This document shows positions 7,552 to 15,149 of a stretch of 64,000 nt of DNA, one piece after another. The notes beneath the pieces were generated by a model that was not told where the DNA came from, ran no database searches, and saw nothing but the letters and a program-made list of their open reading frames with translations. The stretch's first letter is position 1. Every line of letters begins with the position of its first letter. Location: contig NZ_AP025343.1 of the NCBI RefSeq assembly GCF_021654775.1, positions 7,252,153 to 7,316,152 of the forward strand. Reading direction: 5' to 3'. Source of the stretch: Paenibacillus azoreducens. GTDB lineage: Bacteria > Bacillota > Bacilli > Paenibacillales > Paenibacillaceae. The translations under genes were made by a program, and so were the position numbers.

Positions 7552-7753
7552 CTATATAAGTTGAACTAAAGAAAATGAAAAGGGATAGGCAAGAGGAGGA
7601 AAGATTTACGGAGAAGCGGAAGCGTTCGCCTTTGTGAGCGGATTTCTACCATAGATAGGTTCAAATCAAAGAAATCTGAGAGCAACAGCGATCGAAAGAA
7701 CATTTCATCCGGCTGCCCCCATCCGTTCATAATCATTGGTTCAACTTATATAG
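7552..7753. mobile_element. MITE-like element, copy A
   Basis: A 202-bp non-coding element bounded by perfect 15-bp terminal inverted repeats: CTATATAAGTTGAAC (7552-7566) and GTTCAACTTATATAG (7739-7753). A second copy lies at 62181-62378 and is clearly similar along its full length (shared blocks include GGGATAGGCAA, GCGTTCGCCTTTGTGA, GCAACAGCGATCGAAAGAAC and ATCATTGGTTCAACTTATATAG). It has no ORF, as expected for a miniature inverted-repeat transposable element moved in trans. Confidence 0.75.
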
Positions 7754-7815
7754 AACGATTTTTTTGTTTTGGAAGAAGAGGCATGTAATGGTACAGCGAG
7801 AGGAACTGCAGCGAT

Positions 7816-7825
7816 ATGATATAAT
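7816..7825 (+). promoter_or_regulatory. Extended -10 promoter of the YesM/YesN operon (candidate)
   Basis: TATGATATAAT contains a perfect TATAAT (7820-7825) preceded by the extended -10 TG. No convincing -35 is present. It lies 58 bp before the kinase start. Confidence 0.4.
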
Positions 7826-7883
7826 TAAAATTGAGAATTAAATCAGTTATTTATGGAGGAACGACTTCAGGAGGGTTAGCTGC

Positions 7884-9719
7884 ATGGCCATTGGAAGAAT
7901 ATACAGGAACTACATTAAGAACAATATGTTCATGAGGATTCTGTTGATCTTCACTTTTATTGCAATTTTGACGATTGTAATATTATCGTACTTAATGTTC
8001 TCCTCCTTATCGCAATCGATTATAAATAAAGAGGTCACTAACCAAAGAGCCGCTATGGAAAGCGTAAGCCAGTATATTGACAGCCGGTATGAATCCGTTG
8101 AGAATCTCGCAAGGGATATGTACCGCAACGAGACGCTGTTTTCCAATATCACTTTTTTGATGGAACATCCATATAACGAATATGTGCAGCACCGAATGGA
8201 CCAGTTTACGAATGAATCCAACGCTTATGCAACGGATGTGCTTCAATATTTTCAAAATGCAATGGATGAAAACAGCGATATCCGCAATATTATGTTGTAC
8301 AGCTCGGAGCGTCAATATTTATCCATGTTCATGCCCAATAAACAGTTTAAACAATTGTCCACCAATGTTGCGAATTCCTTTATTCCAGAAGTGATGGCGA
8401 TGGAATCCAAAGGCATATCGGCGCCGAACTATTGGGTTCGCAAAGCGGCGGGACAGTGGGATCGAGCCTTATATGCTGTCCGGATTCCCATTAATAACAA
8501 GCTGTTGAAAAATTCCGGTCAGTTTTTGGTTTATTTGGACTCAAACAAGATTTCAAAGGCTCTCGCCACCTATAAAAATAGCTATAAAGGCAGTATCGTT
8601 GTTCTTTCGGCAGCGGGAAACGTGATTTTTGACTCCGAAGGGAAATATTATGGCAAAAAATATCCTTACGTGGACATTTCCGATTCTTTTTTTGATGATC
8701 CTCATGCGGGACTAACGGAAAGCGGGAAGGACATGTATATAAACAAGCTGATTTCCACGGAAGGCGGATATGTCGTCATTGGGGCGGTTCCTAAAAATGA
8801 AATTGCGTCAAGTTACGCAGGCACGCGCCAAGCGATCATTACGATCAGCGCCATCTGTATTCTGTTTGCCATCCTTTTCCCTGCTTTATTTGTCGCTAAT
8901 TTTGCCAAGCGGACCAACCGGATTATCCGGTTTACCCGCAAGGTGAAAAACGGCGATCTCACAGCCAGAATCGACGATCCGCGCGAGGATGAGCTGGGAC
9001 AAATATCGCGAAGTTTTAATGATATGCTGGATGAGCTGAATTTGTACATTGAACGGGTATACAAAGCGGAAATCAAGCAAAAGCAAACGGAGTTGGTAGC
9101 GCTTCAGGCCCGGATTAATCCTCATTTTTTATACAATACGCTTGAGGTAATCCGCATGAGAGCGATCTCGCAGGGGGCTAAGGACGTTGGCGAGATGATT
9201 TACAGTTTATCCGTGCTGTTTAAAAGTCTGGTCCAGCAGAAGAAAAACTACACGCTTAAAGATGAATTGGAAGCCTGCCGTCTGTATCTTGAATTATTCC
9301 GAATTCGCTATAAGGAAAAGTTCAGTTACACGATTCATTATGATCCGGCGCTTGCCGGCAGAGCGGTCATGAAACTTTCGCTTCAACCGATCATAGAAAA
9401 TTATATTATTCATGGCATACAAAAAGAGCGGTTCGATAACCATCTATCCATTCAAATAAGGGAGGAAGACGGTATATTAATCGCCGTGATCGCCGACAAT
9501 GGCAAAGGGATTGATCCTCAGCGCCTGAAGGAAATACGCGAAGAGCTGGAGAAGCCGGAAGAGACCGGTCACATGTTTGGACTGCGAAGTGTTCACAGCC
9601 GTCTTCGTTTTCTGTACGGGTCCGCTTATGGAATCGAGATTCAAAGTCGGCCTGGAGAGGGGACGGTAATTATCGTCCGTTATCCAAGCCGGGAAGGAAC
9701 GGATGCCGAACATGTATAA
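7884..9719 (+). CDS. YesM-type sensor histidine kinase
   Basis: Membrane sensor of the LytS/YesM family, 611 aa, expected to sense an extracellular carbohydrate and phosphorylate the adjacent YesN-type regulator. TM1 is about residues 17-40. The extracellular Cache-like sensor is about 41-308 and TM2 about 315-335 (TISAICILFAILFPALFV). Next come HAMP (about 336-390, with GDLTARIDDPREDELGQ), the His_kinase domain with H414 in ARINPHFLYNTLEVIR, and HATPase_c with the N box near QPIIENYIIHG and the G1 box IADNGKGID. AGGAGGG sits 8 bases before the ATG. The stop overlaps the regulator gene, so the two are translationally coupled. In this family the kinase usually controls the neighbouring sugar ABC transporter genes. 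Confidence 0.93.
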   Translation: MAIGRIYRNYIKNNMFMRILLIFTFIAILTIVILSYLMFSSLSQSIINKEVTNQRAAMESVSQYIDSRYESVENLARDMYRNETLFSNITFLMEHPYNEYVQHRMDQFTNESNAYATDVLQYFQNAMDENSDIRNIMLYSSERQYLSMFMPNKQFKQLSTNVANSFIPEVMAMESKGISAPNYWVRKAAGQWDRALYAVRIPINNKLLKNSGQFLVYLDSNKISKALATYKNSYKGSIVVLSAAGNVIFDSEGKYYGKKYPYVDISDSFFDDPHAGLTESGKDMYINKLISTEGGYVVIGAVPKNEIASSYAGTRQAIITISAICILFAILFPALFVANFAKRTNRIIRFTRKVKNGDLTARIDDPREDELGQISRSFNDMLDELNLYIERVYKAEIKQKQTELVALQARINPHFLYNTLEVIRMRAISQGAKDVGEMIYSLSVLFKSLVQQKKNYTLKDELEACRLYLELFRIRYKEKFSYTIHYDPALAGRAVMKLSLQPIIENYIIHGIQKERFDNHLSIQIREEDGILIAVIADNGKGIDPQRLKEIREELEKPEETGHMFGLRSVHSRLRFLYGSAYGIEIQSRPGEGTVIIVRYPSREGTDAEHV

Positions 9720-11235
9720 AGTATTTATTGTTGATGATGAACCATTTATTATAGAGGGATTATACGATATTTTGGACTGGTCGTCTTTTGGTCTGGAGAT
9801 TGTCGGATATGCGGAAAATGGGAGGCAGGCGCTTGATGCATTAGCCACAACACCCGTGGATTTGCTGATTAGCGATATTTCCATGCCGGTGATGAACGGC
9901 CTCACGCTGATCGCAGAAGCACGGAAGCTCCACCCGGAGTTAAAGGTAATCATCCTTAGCGGATTTAATGAATTTGATTATTTAAAGGAAGGCATGAAGC
10001 TGGGGATCGAAAATTATTTACTCAAGCCAATCAACGTGGAAGAGCTGGAATCTACGCTCCGCAATACCGTCGAGAAAATGAACAGCATTAGCTCCGGCGA
10101 GCTGTACAGCGCGTTTGACGTGCAAATTTTAAAGGATAACACGCTTTATCGCTGGTTGACGGGGCAAATTGAGGCAAGCGAATTTCGGGAACGGATGGAA
10201 TTGCTTGAACTTGATTTTGAAAATCCGTATTTTGTGGTTGCCATTGTGAGATCCGTAGGGAAGACCGCCGACGGATTAAATCGCCTCGGGGCTCTGCTTC
10301 AGGAGGAGAGGGAAGTCACATCATTCCGCGACCGGGACGGGGACTTGGTGTTGATCGGCAATCTCCGGCATTGGACCGAGGGGAAAAAGAGATTTTTAGA
10401 TCTGCTTGAGCGGCTTTCGTATGAGTTGATCCGATTAAACGAACCCGCCCAAATTGGGGTGGGCAGCGTTGTTCAGCCTCGGGAAGAAGCTGCGGCGAGC
10501 TATAAGGAAGCCAAACAGGCTTTGGAGTATTTTATGGTGCTGCCGGATCGTTTGATCATTGATTATAAACTGCTTGAAGAGAAGGGGAAGACGAGCCGCA
10601 TTGAACTGCCGTTCCAATGGGAGGAATATGCCAAGCTTATTTTAGCGAGGGATAACGAAGGTCTGACGCACAAAATCAAAGATGATTTTGAGCAGCTGCA
10701 GAAGCTGGACGGCATCCGGCCGGAGGATCTGCGCAACGCCGCTTTGGAGCTCGTTATCCGGTTCAAGATGGAACTTGAGCAAATTAAACATACCGATGAA
10801 TCCGATATCTTCAAAAAAGGGCTCGGCAACGTGCGCAGCAGCGACACCTTTGATCATTTGGTTCACTCCCTTCAGGAAGTTGCCAAGGCGACGGTCGAAT
10901 CGCTGCTGCAGGATGTGAAAAATCCGGTCGTTAACCAGGTTCTTGCCCATATTCACGAACACTATGCGGATGAGCTATCGCTGAAGACGCTTGGCGCGCA
11001 ATACCATATTCATCCCGTCTATTTGGGGCAGCTGTTTCATAAAGAAACCGGTGACTCGTTTGCAGAGTATATCAACAAATACCGGATTGAAAAAGCAAAG
11101 GAACAATTAAAAAATACGAATTTGAAAGTGCATGAAATCGCAAGGAATGTAGGATATTGGGAAACCGGATATTTTTACAAGCAATTCAGGAAATACGTCG
11201 GCATTTCTCCAACCGATTTTAAAAGTTTGGGTTAA
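9703..11235 (+). CDS. YesN-type response regulator with AraC DNA-binding domain
   Basis: A 510-aa transcriptional regulator. The receiver domain (about 1-122) holds VFIVDDE, phospho-acceptor D58 in LLISDISMPVMNG and K105 in YLLKPI. A central YesN-type linker region (about 130-390) follows. The C-terminal pair of AraC helix-turn-helices (about 405-508) includes LSLKTLGAQYHIHPVYLGQLFHKETG and the signature VGYWETGYFYKQFRKYVGISPTDFK. It overlaps the kinase by 17 bases from ATG 9703, or by 8 from ATG 9712 (MYKVFIVDDE). It most likely activates the binding-protein operon starting at 11576 and the glycosidase genes beyond. Confidence 0.93.
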   Translation: MPNMYKVFIVDDEPFIIEGLYDILDWSSFGLEIVGYAENGRQALDALATTPVDLLISDISMPVMNGLTLIAEARKLHPELKVIILSGFNEFDYLKEGMKLGIENYLLKPINVEELESTLRNTVEKMNSISSGELYSAFDVQILKDNTLYRWLTGQIEASEFRERMELLELDFENPYFVVAIVRSVGKTADGLNRLGALLQEEREVTSFRDRDGDLVLIGNLRHWTEGKKRFLDLLERLSYELIRLNEPAQIGVGSVVQPREEAAASYKEAKQALEYFMVLPDRLIIDYKLLEEKGKTSRIELPFQWEEYAKLILARDNEGLTHKIKDDFEQLQKLDGIRPEDLRNAALELVIRFKMELEQIKHTDESDIFKKGLGNVRSSDTFDHLVHSLQEVAKATVESLLQDVKNPVVNQVLAHIHEHYADELSLKTLGAQYHIHPVYLGQLFHKETGDSFAEYINKYRIEKAKEQLKNTNLKVHEIARNVGYWETGYFYKQFRKYVGISPTDFKSLG

Positions 11236-11575
11236 TCCGGCATGTCGGATACTCTGGGTCATAATGGTCTTTTGAAGCGAAAGACGTTATGATTTCAGGG
11301 TATTTTTTGTTGGCTTGTCGCAATATAAAAAGATGCAACGCAAGCAAAAAAAGAAAACGTTTTACTTTAATTTGAAAATATAACCAGACCATATGATCAT
11401 TTCTTTAATTTGTACCCTGATTTATTAAGTTTATCTTCTTTTTGAAACTGCTTACATCCGGTAAGGTTAACTTAGTTAGTAGAGACAAGCCGGAGTAAAT
11501 AGAAAGAATCTGGCTTGAAGCCAATTTACATGATAGGCAAAACATATGAAAGTACTTCAAAAGGGAGGACTACAA
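11236..11575 (+). promoter_or_regulatory. Regulatory gap before the sugar-binding lipoprotein gene
   Basis: This 340-bp AT-rich gap carries no gene. At 11352-11365 AGAAAACGTTTTAC is a palindromic core resembling a weak CcpA cre site (three mismatches to TGNAANCGNNNNCA). No consensus -35/-10 pair stands out, which is common for AraC-activated promoters. The Shine-Dalgarno AAGGGAGG is at its end. Confidence 0.35.
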
Positions 11576-13063
11576 ATGAGTAAGACTAAAAAGAGATTCT
11601 CATTCGCACTGGCTATGTTGACAGCCTTGACGGTTGTTCTCAGTGCCTGCGGAAGCGGAAGCGACGACGCGAAAGGAAGCGATTCCAAGTCCGGCGGATC
11701 AGACAAGCCGGTTAATCTGATCTGGTACACGATCGGAACGCCTCAAAAAGACGTAGACAAGGTTATGGCTGAAGTCAGCAAATATACCCAGGAGAAAATC
11801 AATGCCACGGTTACGATGAAAATGATCGATTGGGGCGATTATCAACAAAAGATGCAGGTTAACGTAGCATCCGGCGAACCAATGGATATCATGTTTACAT
11901 CGGCGGGCGGATTCGATTACGTGCAAAACGCAAGAAAAGGCGCGTTCATGGAACTCGACGATCTCCTTGATAAATACGGTAAAGGCATTAAAGACACGAT
12001 CAACCCTGCATTCCTGGAAGGTTCCAAGGTTGACGGGCATAACTACGGCATTCCTGCCAACAAAGAGCTTCCTCAGCAGGAAGTATGGCGCTTCAACAAA
12101 AACCTGGTTGATAAATACAAATTGGACACAGCGAATGTAAAGTCGCTGGAAAGCATCGAGCCGCTTTTGAAAACAATCAAGGAAAAAGAGCCAAACGTAA
12201 CGCCGTTTGCAATGGATAAAAACTACGTTCCATATGTTCCATATGATTATGTGATTCAGAATCTGCCGATGGCAGTAAAGCTTGATACTACAGATTATAA
12301 GATCGTAAACATTTTGGAAACGCCTGAAATGAAGCAAGCCCTGACTACGATGCACAAATATTATCAAGCAGGTTATATTGCGCCTGAAGCAGCAACGACC
12401 GGTTCCACGAACGACCTGATGACATCCGGCAAGTGGTTCATGGACCGTGCCCAAACTCAGCCGCTGGCTGATAATGCTTGGTCTGCAAGCTATGGATACC
12501 CTGTGTTCTCGACACCTGCAGGCGATCCGATTGTTACGAACACTTCCGTGCAAGGTTCGATCATGGCGATTTCAGCAAACTCCGAACATCCGGAAAAAGC
12601 AATGGAATTCCTGAACCTGTTGAATACGGACCCTGTGCTCCGCAACATGGTTGACAGCGGTATTGAAGGCGTCCACTACAAGAAAACTGACGACAAGCAT
12701 ATGGAAAACCTTCCGGAATCCAAAAACTATGATATGCCTTCGTATTCCTTGGGCAACAATATGCTCCTTAACTTGAATCCTGGCGACCCGGACGACAAAT
12801 GGGAGCAATTCAAGAAATTTAACGAATCGGGCAAAAATTCGCCAATCCTGAGCTTTAACTTTGACAGCACGAAAGTTGCTACTGAAATGGCGGCAATTCA
12901 AAACGTGAAAGAGCAGTTCTGGGCATCCCTGATGACTGGTACCGTAGACCCTGAAAGCTATCTTCCAAAAGCAATCGCTGCATTCAAGCAAGCTGGTCTG
13001 GACAAGGTCATTGCTGAAGCCCAAACTCAGCTCGACGCCTGGAAAGCTGAGAACAACAAGTAA
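11576..13063 (+). CDS. Carbohydrate ABC transporter substrate-binding lipoprotein
   Basis: Extracellular family 1 solute-binding protein, about 495 aa, of the LplA/YtcQ type that pairs with LplB and YtcP permeases. The signal peptide ends in the lipobox VLSAC, with C25 as the lipidated cysteine, followed by a Gly/Ser/Asp linker. The mature part starts VNLIWYTIGTPQKDVDKVM. The C-terminal half has the DUF3502-like region seen in these proteins. The start is the ATG at 11576 preceded by AAGGGAGG; an ATG 30 bases upstream has no suitable Shine-Dalgarno. A strong terminator and a repeat lie between it and the permeases, which would give excess binding protein. From the neighbouring enzymes the ligand is probably a mannose-rich oligosaccharide; this is inference. 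Confidence 0.92.
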   Translation: MSKTKKRFSFALAMLTALTVVLSACGSGSDDAKGSDSKSGGSDKPVNLIWYTIGTPQKDVDKVMAEVSKYTQEKINATVTMKMIDWGDYQQKMQVNVASGEPMDIMFTSAGGFDYVQNARKGAFMELDDLLDKYGKGIKDTINPAFLEGSKVDGHNYGIPANKELPQQEVWRFNKNLVDKYKLDTANVKSLESIEPLLKTIKEKEPNVTPFAMDKNYVPYVPYDYVIQNLPMAVKLDTTDYKIVNILETPEMKQALTTMHKYYQAGYIAPEAATTGSTNDLMTSGKWFMDRAQTQPLADNAWSASYGYPVFSTPAGDPIVTNTSVQGSIMAISANSEHPEKAMEFLNLLNTDPVLRNMVDSGIEGVHYKKTDDKHMENLPESKNYDMPSYSLGNNMLLNLNPGDPDDKWEQFKKFNESGKNSPILSFNFDSTKVATEMAAIQNVKEQFWASLMTGTVDPESYLPKAIAAFKQAGLDKVIAEAQTQLDAWKAENNK

Positions 13064-13082
13064 CAATTTTAAAAGAAATAGA

Positions 13083-13121
13083 AGGGGATCGGGCGGGTGA
13101 TTTTTGCGCCCGATCCCTTTT
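13083..13121 (+). terminator. Terminator between binding protein and permeases
   Basis: GGGATCGGGCG (13085-13095) pairs perfectly with CGCCCGATCCC (13107-13117) and is followed by TTTT. Read-through would feed the permease and hydrolase genes, so it may act as an attenuating terminator within one operon. Confidence 0.85.
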
Positions 13122-13130
13122 CGATATGTA

Positions 13131-13203
13131 AGATTATAAAGTTCCGGAGGGCCCTGCAAAGTAATCGGAATAAGCTTCGAAGTCGACACGTCACTTTGTG
13201 GGG
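13131..13203. repeat. Terminator-associated repeat, internally deleted copy
   Basis: The copy begins AGATTATAAAG and continues GGGCCCTGCAAAGTAATCGGAATAAGCTTCGAAG... to CACTTTGTGGGG. It matches the ends of the copies at 41634, 43727 and 50710 but lacks the central 50-60 bp. Like them, it directly follows an intrinsic terminator. Confidence 0.75.
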
Positions 13204-13241
13204 TTATTTTAATTTTTCATAACCTATTGTCAGGAGGGAAC

Positions 13242-14174
13242 ATGATGGGTGCATTTTTTAAAAATCTTTTAAAGAATAAAGTCATGCTGTTCATGGTGCT
13301 GCCAGGCGCCATTTGGTTTTTCTTCTTTTCCTATCTGCCGCTCGTAGGCACCATCGTGGCTTTCAAGCAGTACCGTTTTAGTCGCGAAGGATTCTGGGCC
13401 AGTATTGCCAAAAGTAAGTGGGTAGGCTGGGACAATTTCAAGTTCCTGTTCAGCACAAACGATGCCTATGTCATTACGCGGAACACGTTACTATACAACC
13501 TTGCGTTTATTTTTATCGGACTGGTCCTTTCGGTAGCCATGGCGATTTTGCTGTCCCAACTGGTCAACAAAACGATGGCTAAAGTTTATCAAACCGGTAT
13601 GTTCCTTCCGTATTTCCTTTCCTGGGTTATCGTCGGATATTTTGCGTTCAGCTTCTTGAGCATGGACCGCGGGATGTTTAACCAGATTCTGGGGTGGTTC
13701 GGGATGGAGCCGGTTCAGTGGTATTCCGATCCTAAATATTGGCCTTATATCTTGATATTCGTCAGTCTGTGGAAATCGATCGGTTATAACAGTGTCGTAT
13801 ATTTGGCTTCGATTATGGGTATCGACAAATCCCTCTACGAAGCGGCGATGATCGATGGCGCCAGCAAATGGCAGCAAGTCCGCAGCATAACGCTTCCGAT
13901 GCTTTCGCCGATTATCATTATCATGACGCTGCTTGCGGTGGGCCGGATTTTCTACGCTGACTTTGGTCTGTTCTATCAGGTTCCAAGAGATTCGGGTACG
14001 CTTTATTCGGTGACGAACGTTATCGACACTTACGTTTACCGCGGTCTGAAAACAACAGGCGAAATCGGCATGAGTACCGCTGCTGGACTCTATCAATCAG
14101 TGGTTGGCTTTGTGCTTGTTATCGTGTCCAACTTTGTCGTACGGAAAATCGACAAAGACAGCGCCCTGTTCTAA
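13242..14174 (+). CDS. LplB-type carbohydrate ABC permease
   Basis: Inner-membrane subunit of a CUT1 sugar transporter, about 310 aa with six predicted helices. It opens LLKNKVMLFMVLPGAIWFFFFSYLPLVG. The cytoplasmic EAA loop is YEAAMIDGASKWQQVRSITLPMLSP (about 203-227), which docks on the ATPase. AGGAGGG (13232-13238) supports ATG 13242 or 13245. No ATPase gene is present in the island; transporters of this class commonly use a shared MsmX-type ATPase encoded elsewhere. The YtcP-type partner follows after 22 bp. Confidence 0.93.
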   Translation: MMGAFFKNLLKNKVMLFMVLPGAIWFFFFSYLPLVGTIVAFKQYRFSREGFWASIAKSKWVGWDNFKFLFSTNDAYVITRNTLLYNLAFIFIGLVLSVAMAILLSQLVNKTMAKVYQTGMFLPYFLSWVIVGYFAFSFLSMDRGMFNQILGWFGMEPVQWYSDPKYWPYILIFVSLWKSIGYNSVVYLASIMGIDKSLYEAAMIDGASKWQQVRSITLPMLSPIIIIMTLLAVGRIFYADFGLFYQVPRDSGTLYSVTNVIDTYVYRGLKTTGEIGMSTAAGLYQSVVGFVLVIVSNFVVRKIDKDSALF

Positions 14175-14196
14175 AAAGTTGAAAGGAGTGTCAATT

Positions 14197-15114
14197 ATGG
14201 CGGAGCTCACCAGAAAAAAACGGGATTTTCATAATGTGTCGCGGGGGTCGAACGTTGTTCTCAACATCATCGCGGGCTTATTTTCTTTCATATGCGTGTT
14301 TCCTTTTTTATTCGTCGTCATTATCTCTTTGACGGATGAAAAAACATTGGCGACGGACGGCTACCGGCTGTTCCCGGCAAAATGGAGTTTGGAAGCCTAT
14401 CGGTTCGTATTTCAAAGCGGGGATACGCTCCTTCGTTCCTACGGCGTAACGATTCTGGTCACCGTCGTGGGTACCATTGTCAGCTTGATTATGATTTCGC
14501 TTTACGCTTATGCCATTTCACGGAAAAGTTTCCGCTACCGCAGATTTTTCTCCGTGTTTGCCATTTTGACTATGTTGTTCAATGGCGGTATGATTCCAAC
14601 ATATATGGTCGTATCGCAGCTGCTTGGTCTTAAAGATACACTTTGGGCGCTTATTTTGCCGCTGGCCATGAACGCCTTCTATATCATGATTCTTCGGACG
14701 TTTTACAGCACCAGCGTTCCTGAGGCGATTATCGAATCGGGACGGATCGACGGAGCAGGCGATTTTTATATTTTTCTCCGAATCGTGCTGCCGTTGTCTC
14801 TGCCGGGCCTGGCAACGATCGGGTTGTTCAGCACGCTCGGTTACTGGAACGACTGGTTTAACGCCCTGCTCTACATTGAGAATCCGAGCCTGGTACCGCT
14901 GCAATCCATGCTGATGCGGATTGAATCCAGCATCCAGTTTATTCAGCAAAATTCGGCTAACAGCTCCATCAGTATGGCGGCGCTGCAATCCATTCCGCAG
15001 GATACTTCCCGGATGGCGATGGTAGTTCTGGCGACACTGCCGATTATTTTTGCATATCCGTTCTTCCAACGTTATTTTGTTCAAGGTTTGACAGTAGGTG
15101 CCGTAAAAGAATAA
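14197..15114 (+). CDS. YtcP-type carbohydrate ABC permease
   Basis: Second membrane subunit of the sugar importer, 305 aa, six helices. The first helix is about 28-50 (IIAGLFSFICVFPFLFVVII). The EAA loop is IIESGRIDGAGDFYIFLRIVLPLSLPG, and the C-terminus ends FFQRYFVQGLTVGAVKE, typical of YtcP/LplC proteins. AAAGGAGTG lies 6-7 bases before the ATG at 14197. It forms a heterodimer with the preceding permease and is followed 35 bp later by the GH3 gene, so import and hydrolysis appear co-transcribed. Confidence 0.93.
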   Translation: MAELTRKKRDFHNVSRGSNVVLNIIAGLFSFICVFPFLFVVIISLTDEKTLATDGYRLFPAKWSLEAYRFVFQSGDTLLRSYGVTILVTVVGTIVSLIMISLYAYAISRKSFRYRRFFSVFAILTMLFNGGMIPTYMVVSQLLGLKDTLWALILPLAMNAFYIMILRTFYSTSVPEAIIESGRIDGAGDFYIFLRIVLPLSLPGLATIGLFSTLGYWNDWFNALLYIENPSLVPLQSMLMRIESSIQFIQQNSANSSISMAALQSIPQDTSRMAMVVLATLPIIFAYPFFQRYFVQGLTVGAVKE

Positions 15115-15149
15115 CAACATCATTATAAACGGACAGGGGAGAAGTCGAG

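Noticed and set aside
11546..11575. Upstream ATG start of the sugar-binding lipoprotein
   Set aside because: It would put the Shine-Dalgarno inside the coding region and spoil the signal peptide; ATG 11576 gives a normal lipoprotein N-terminus.
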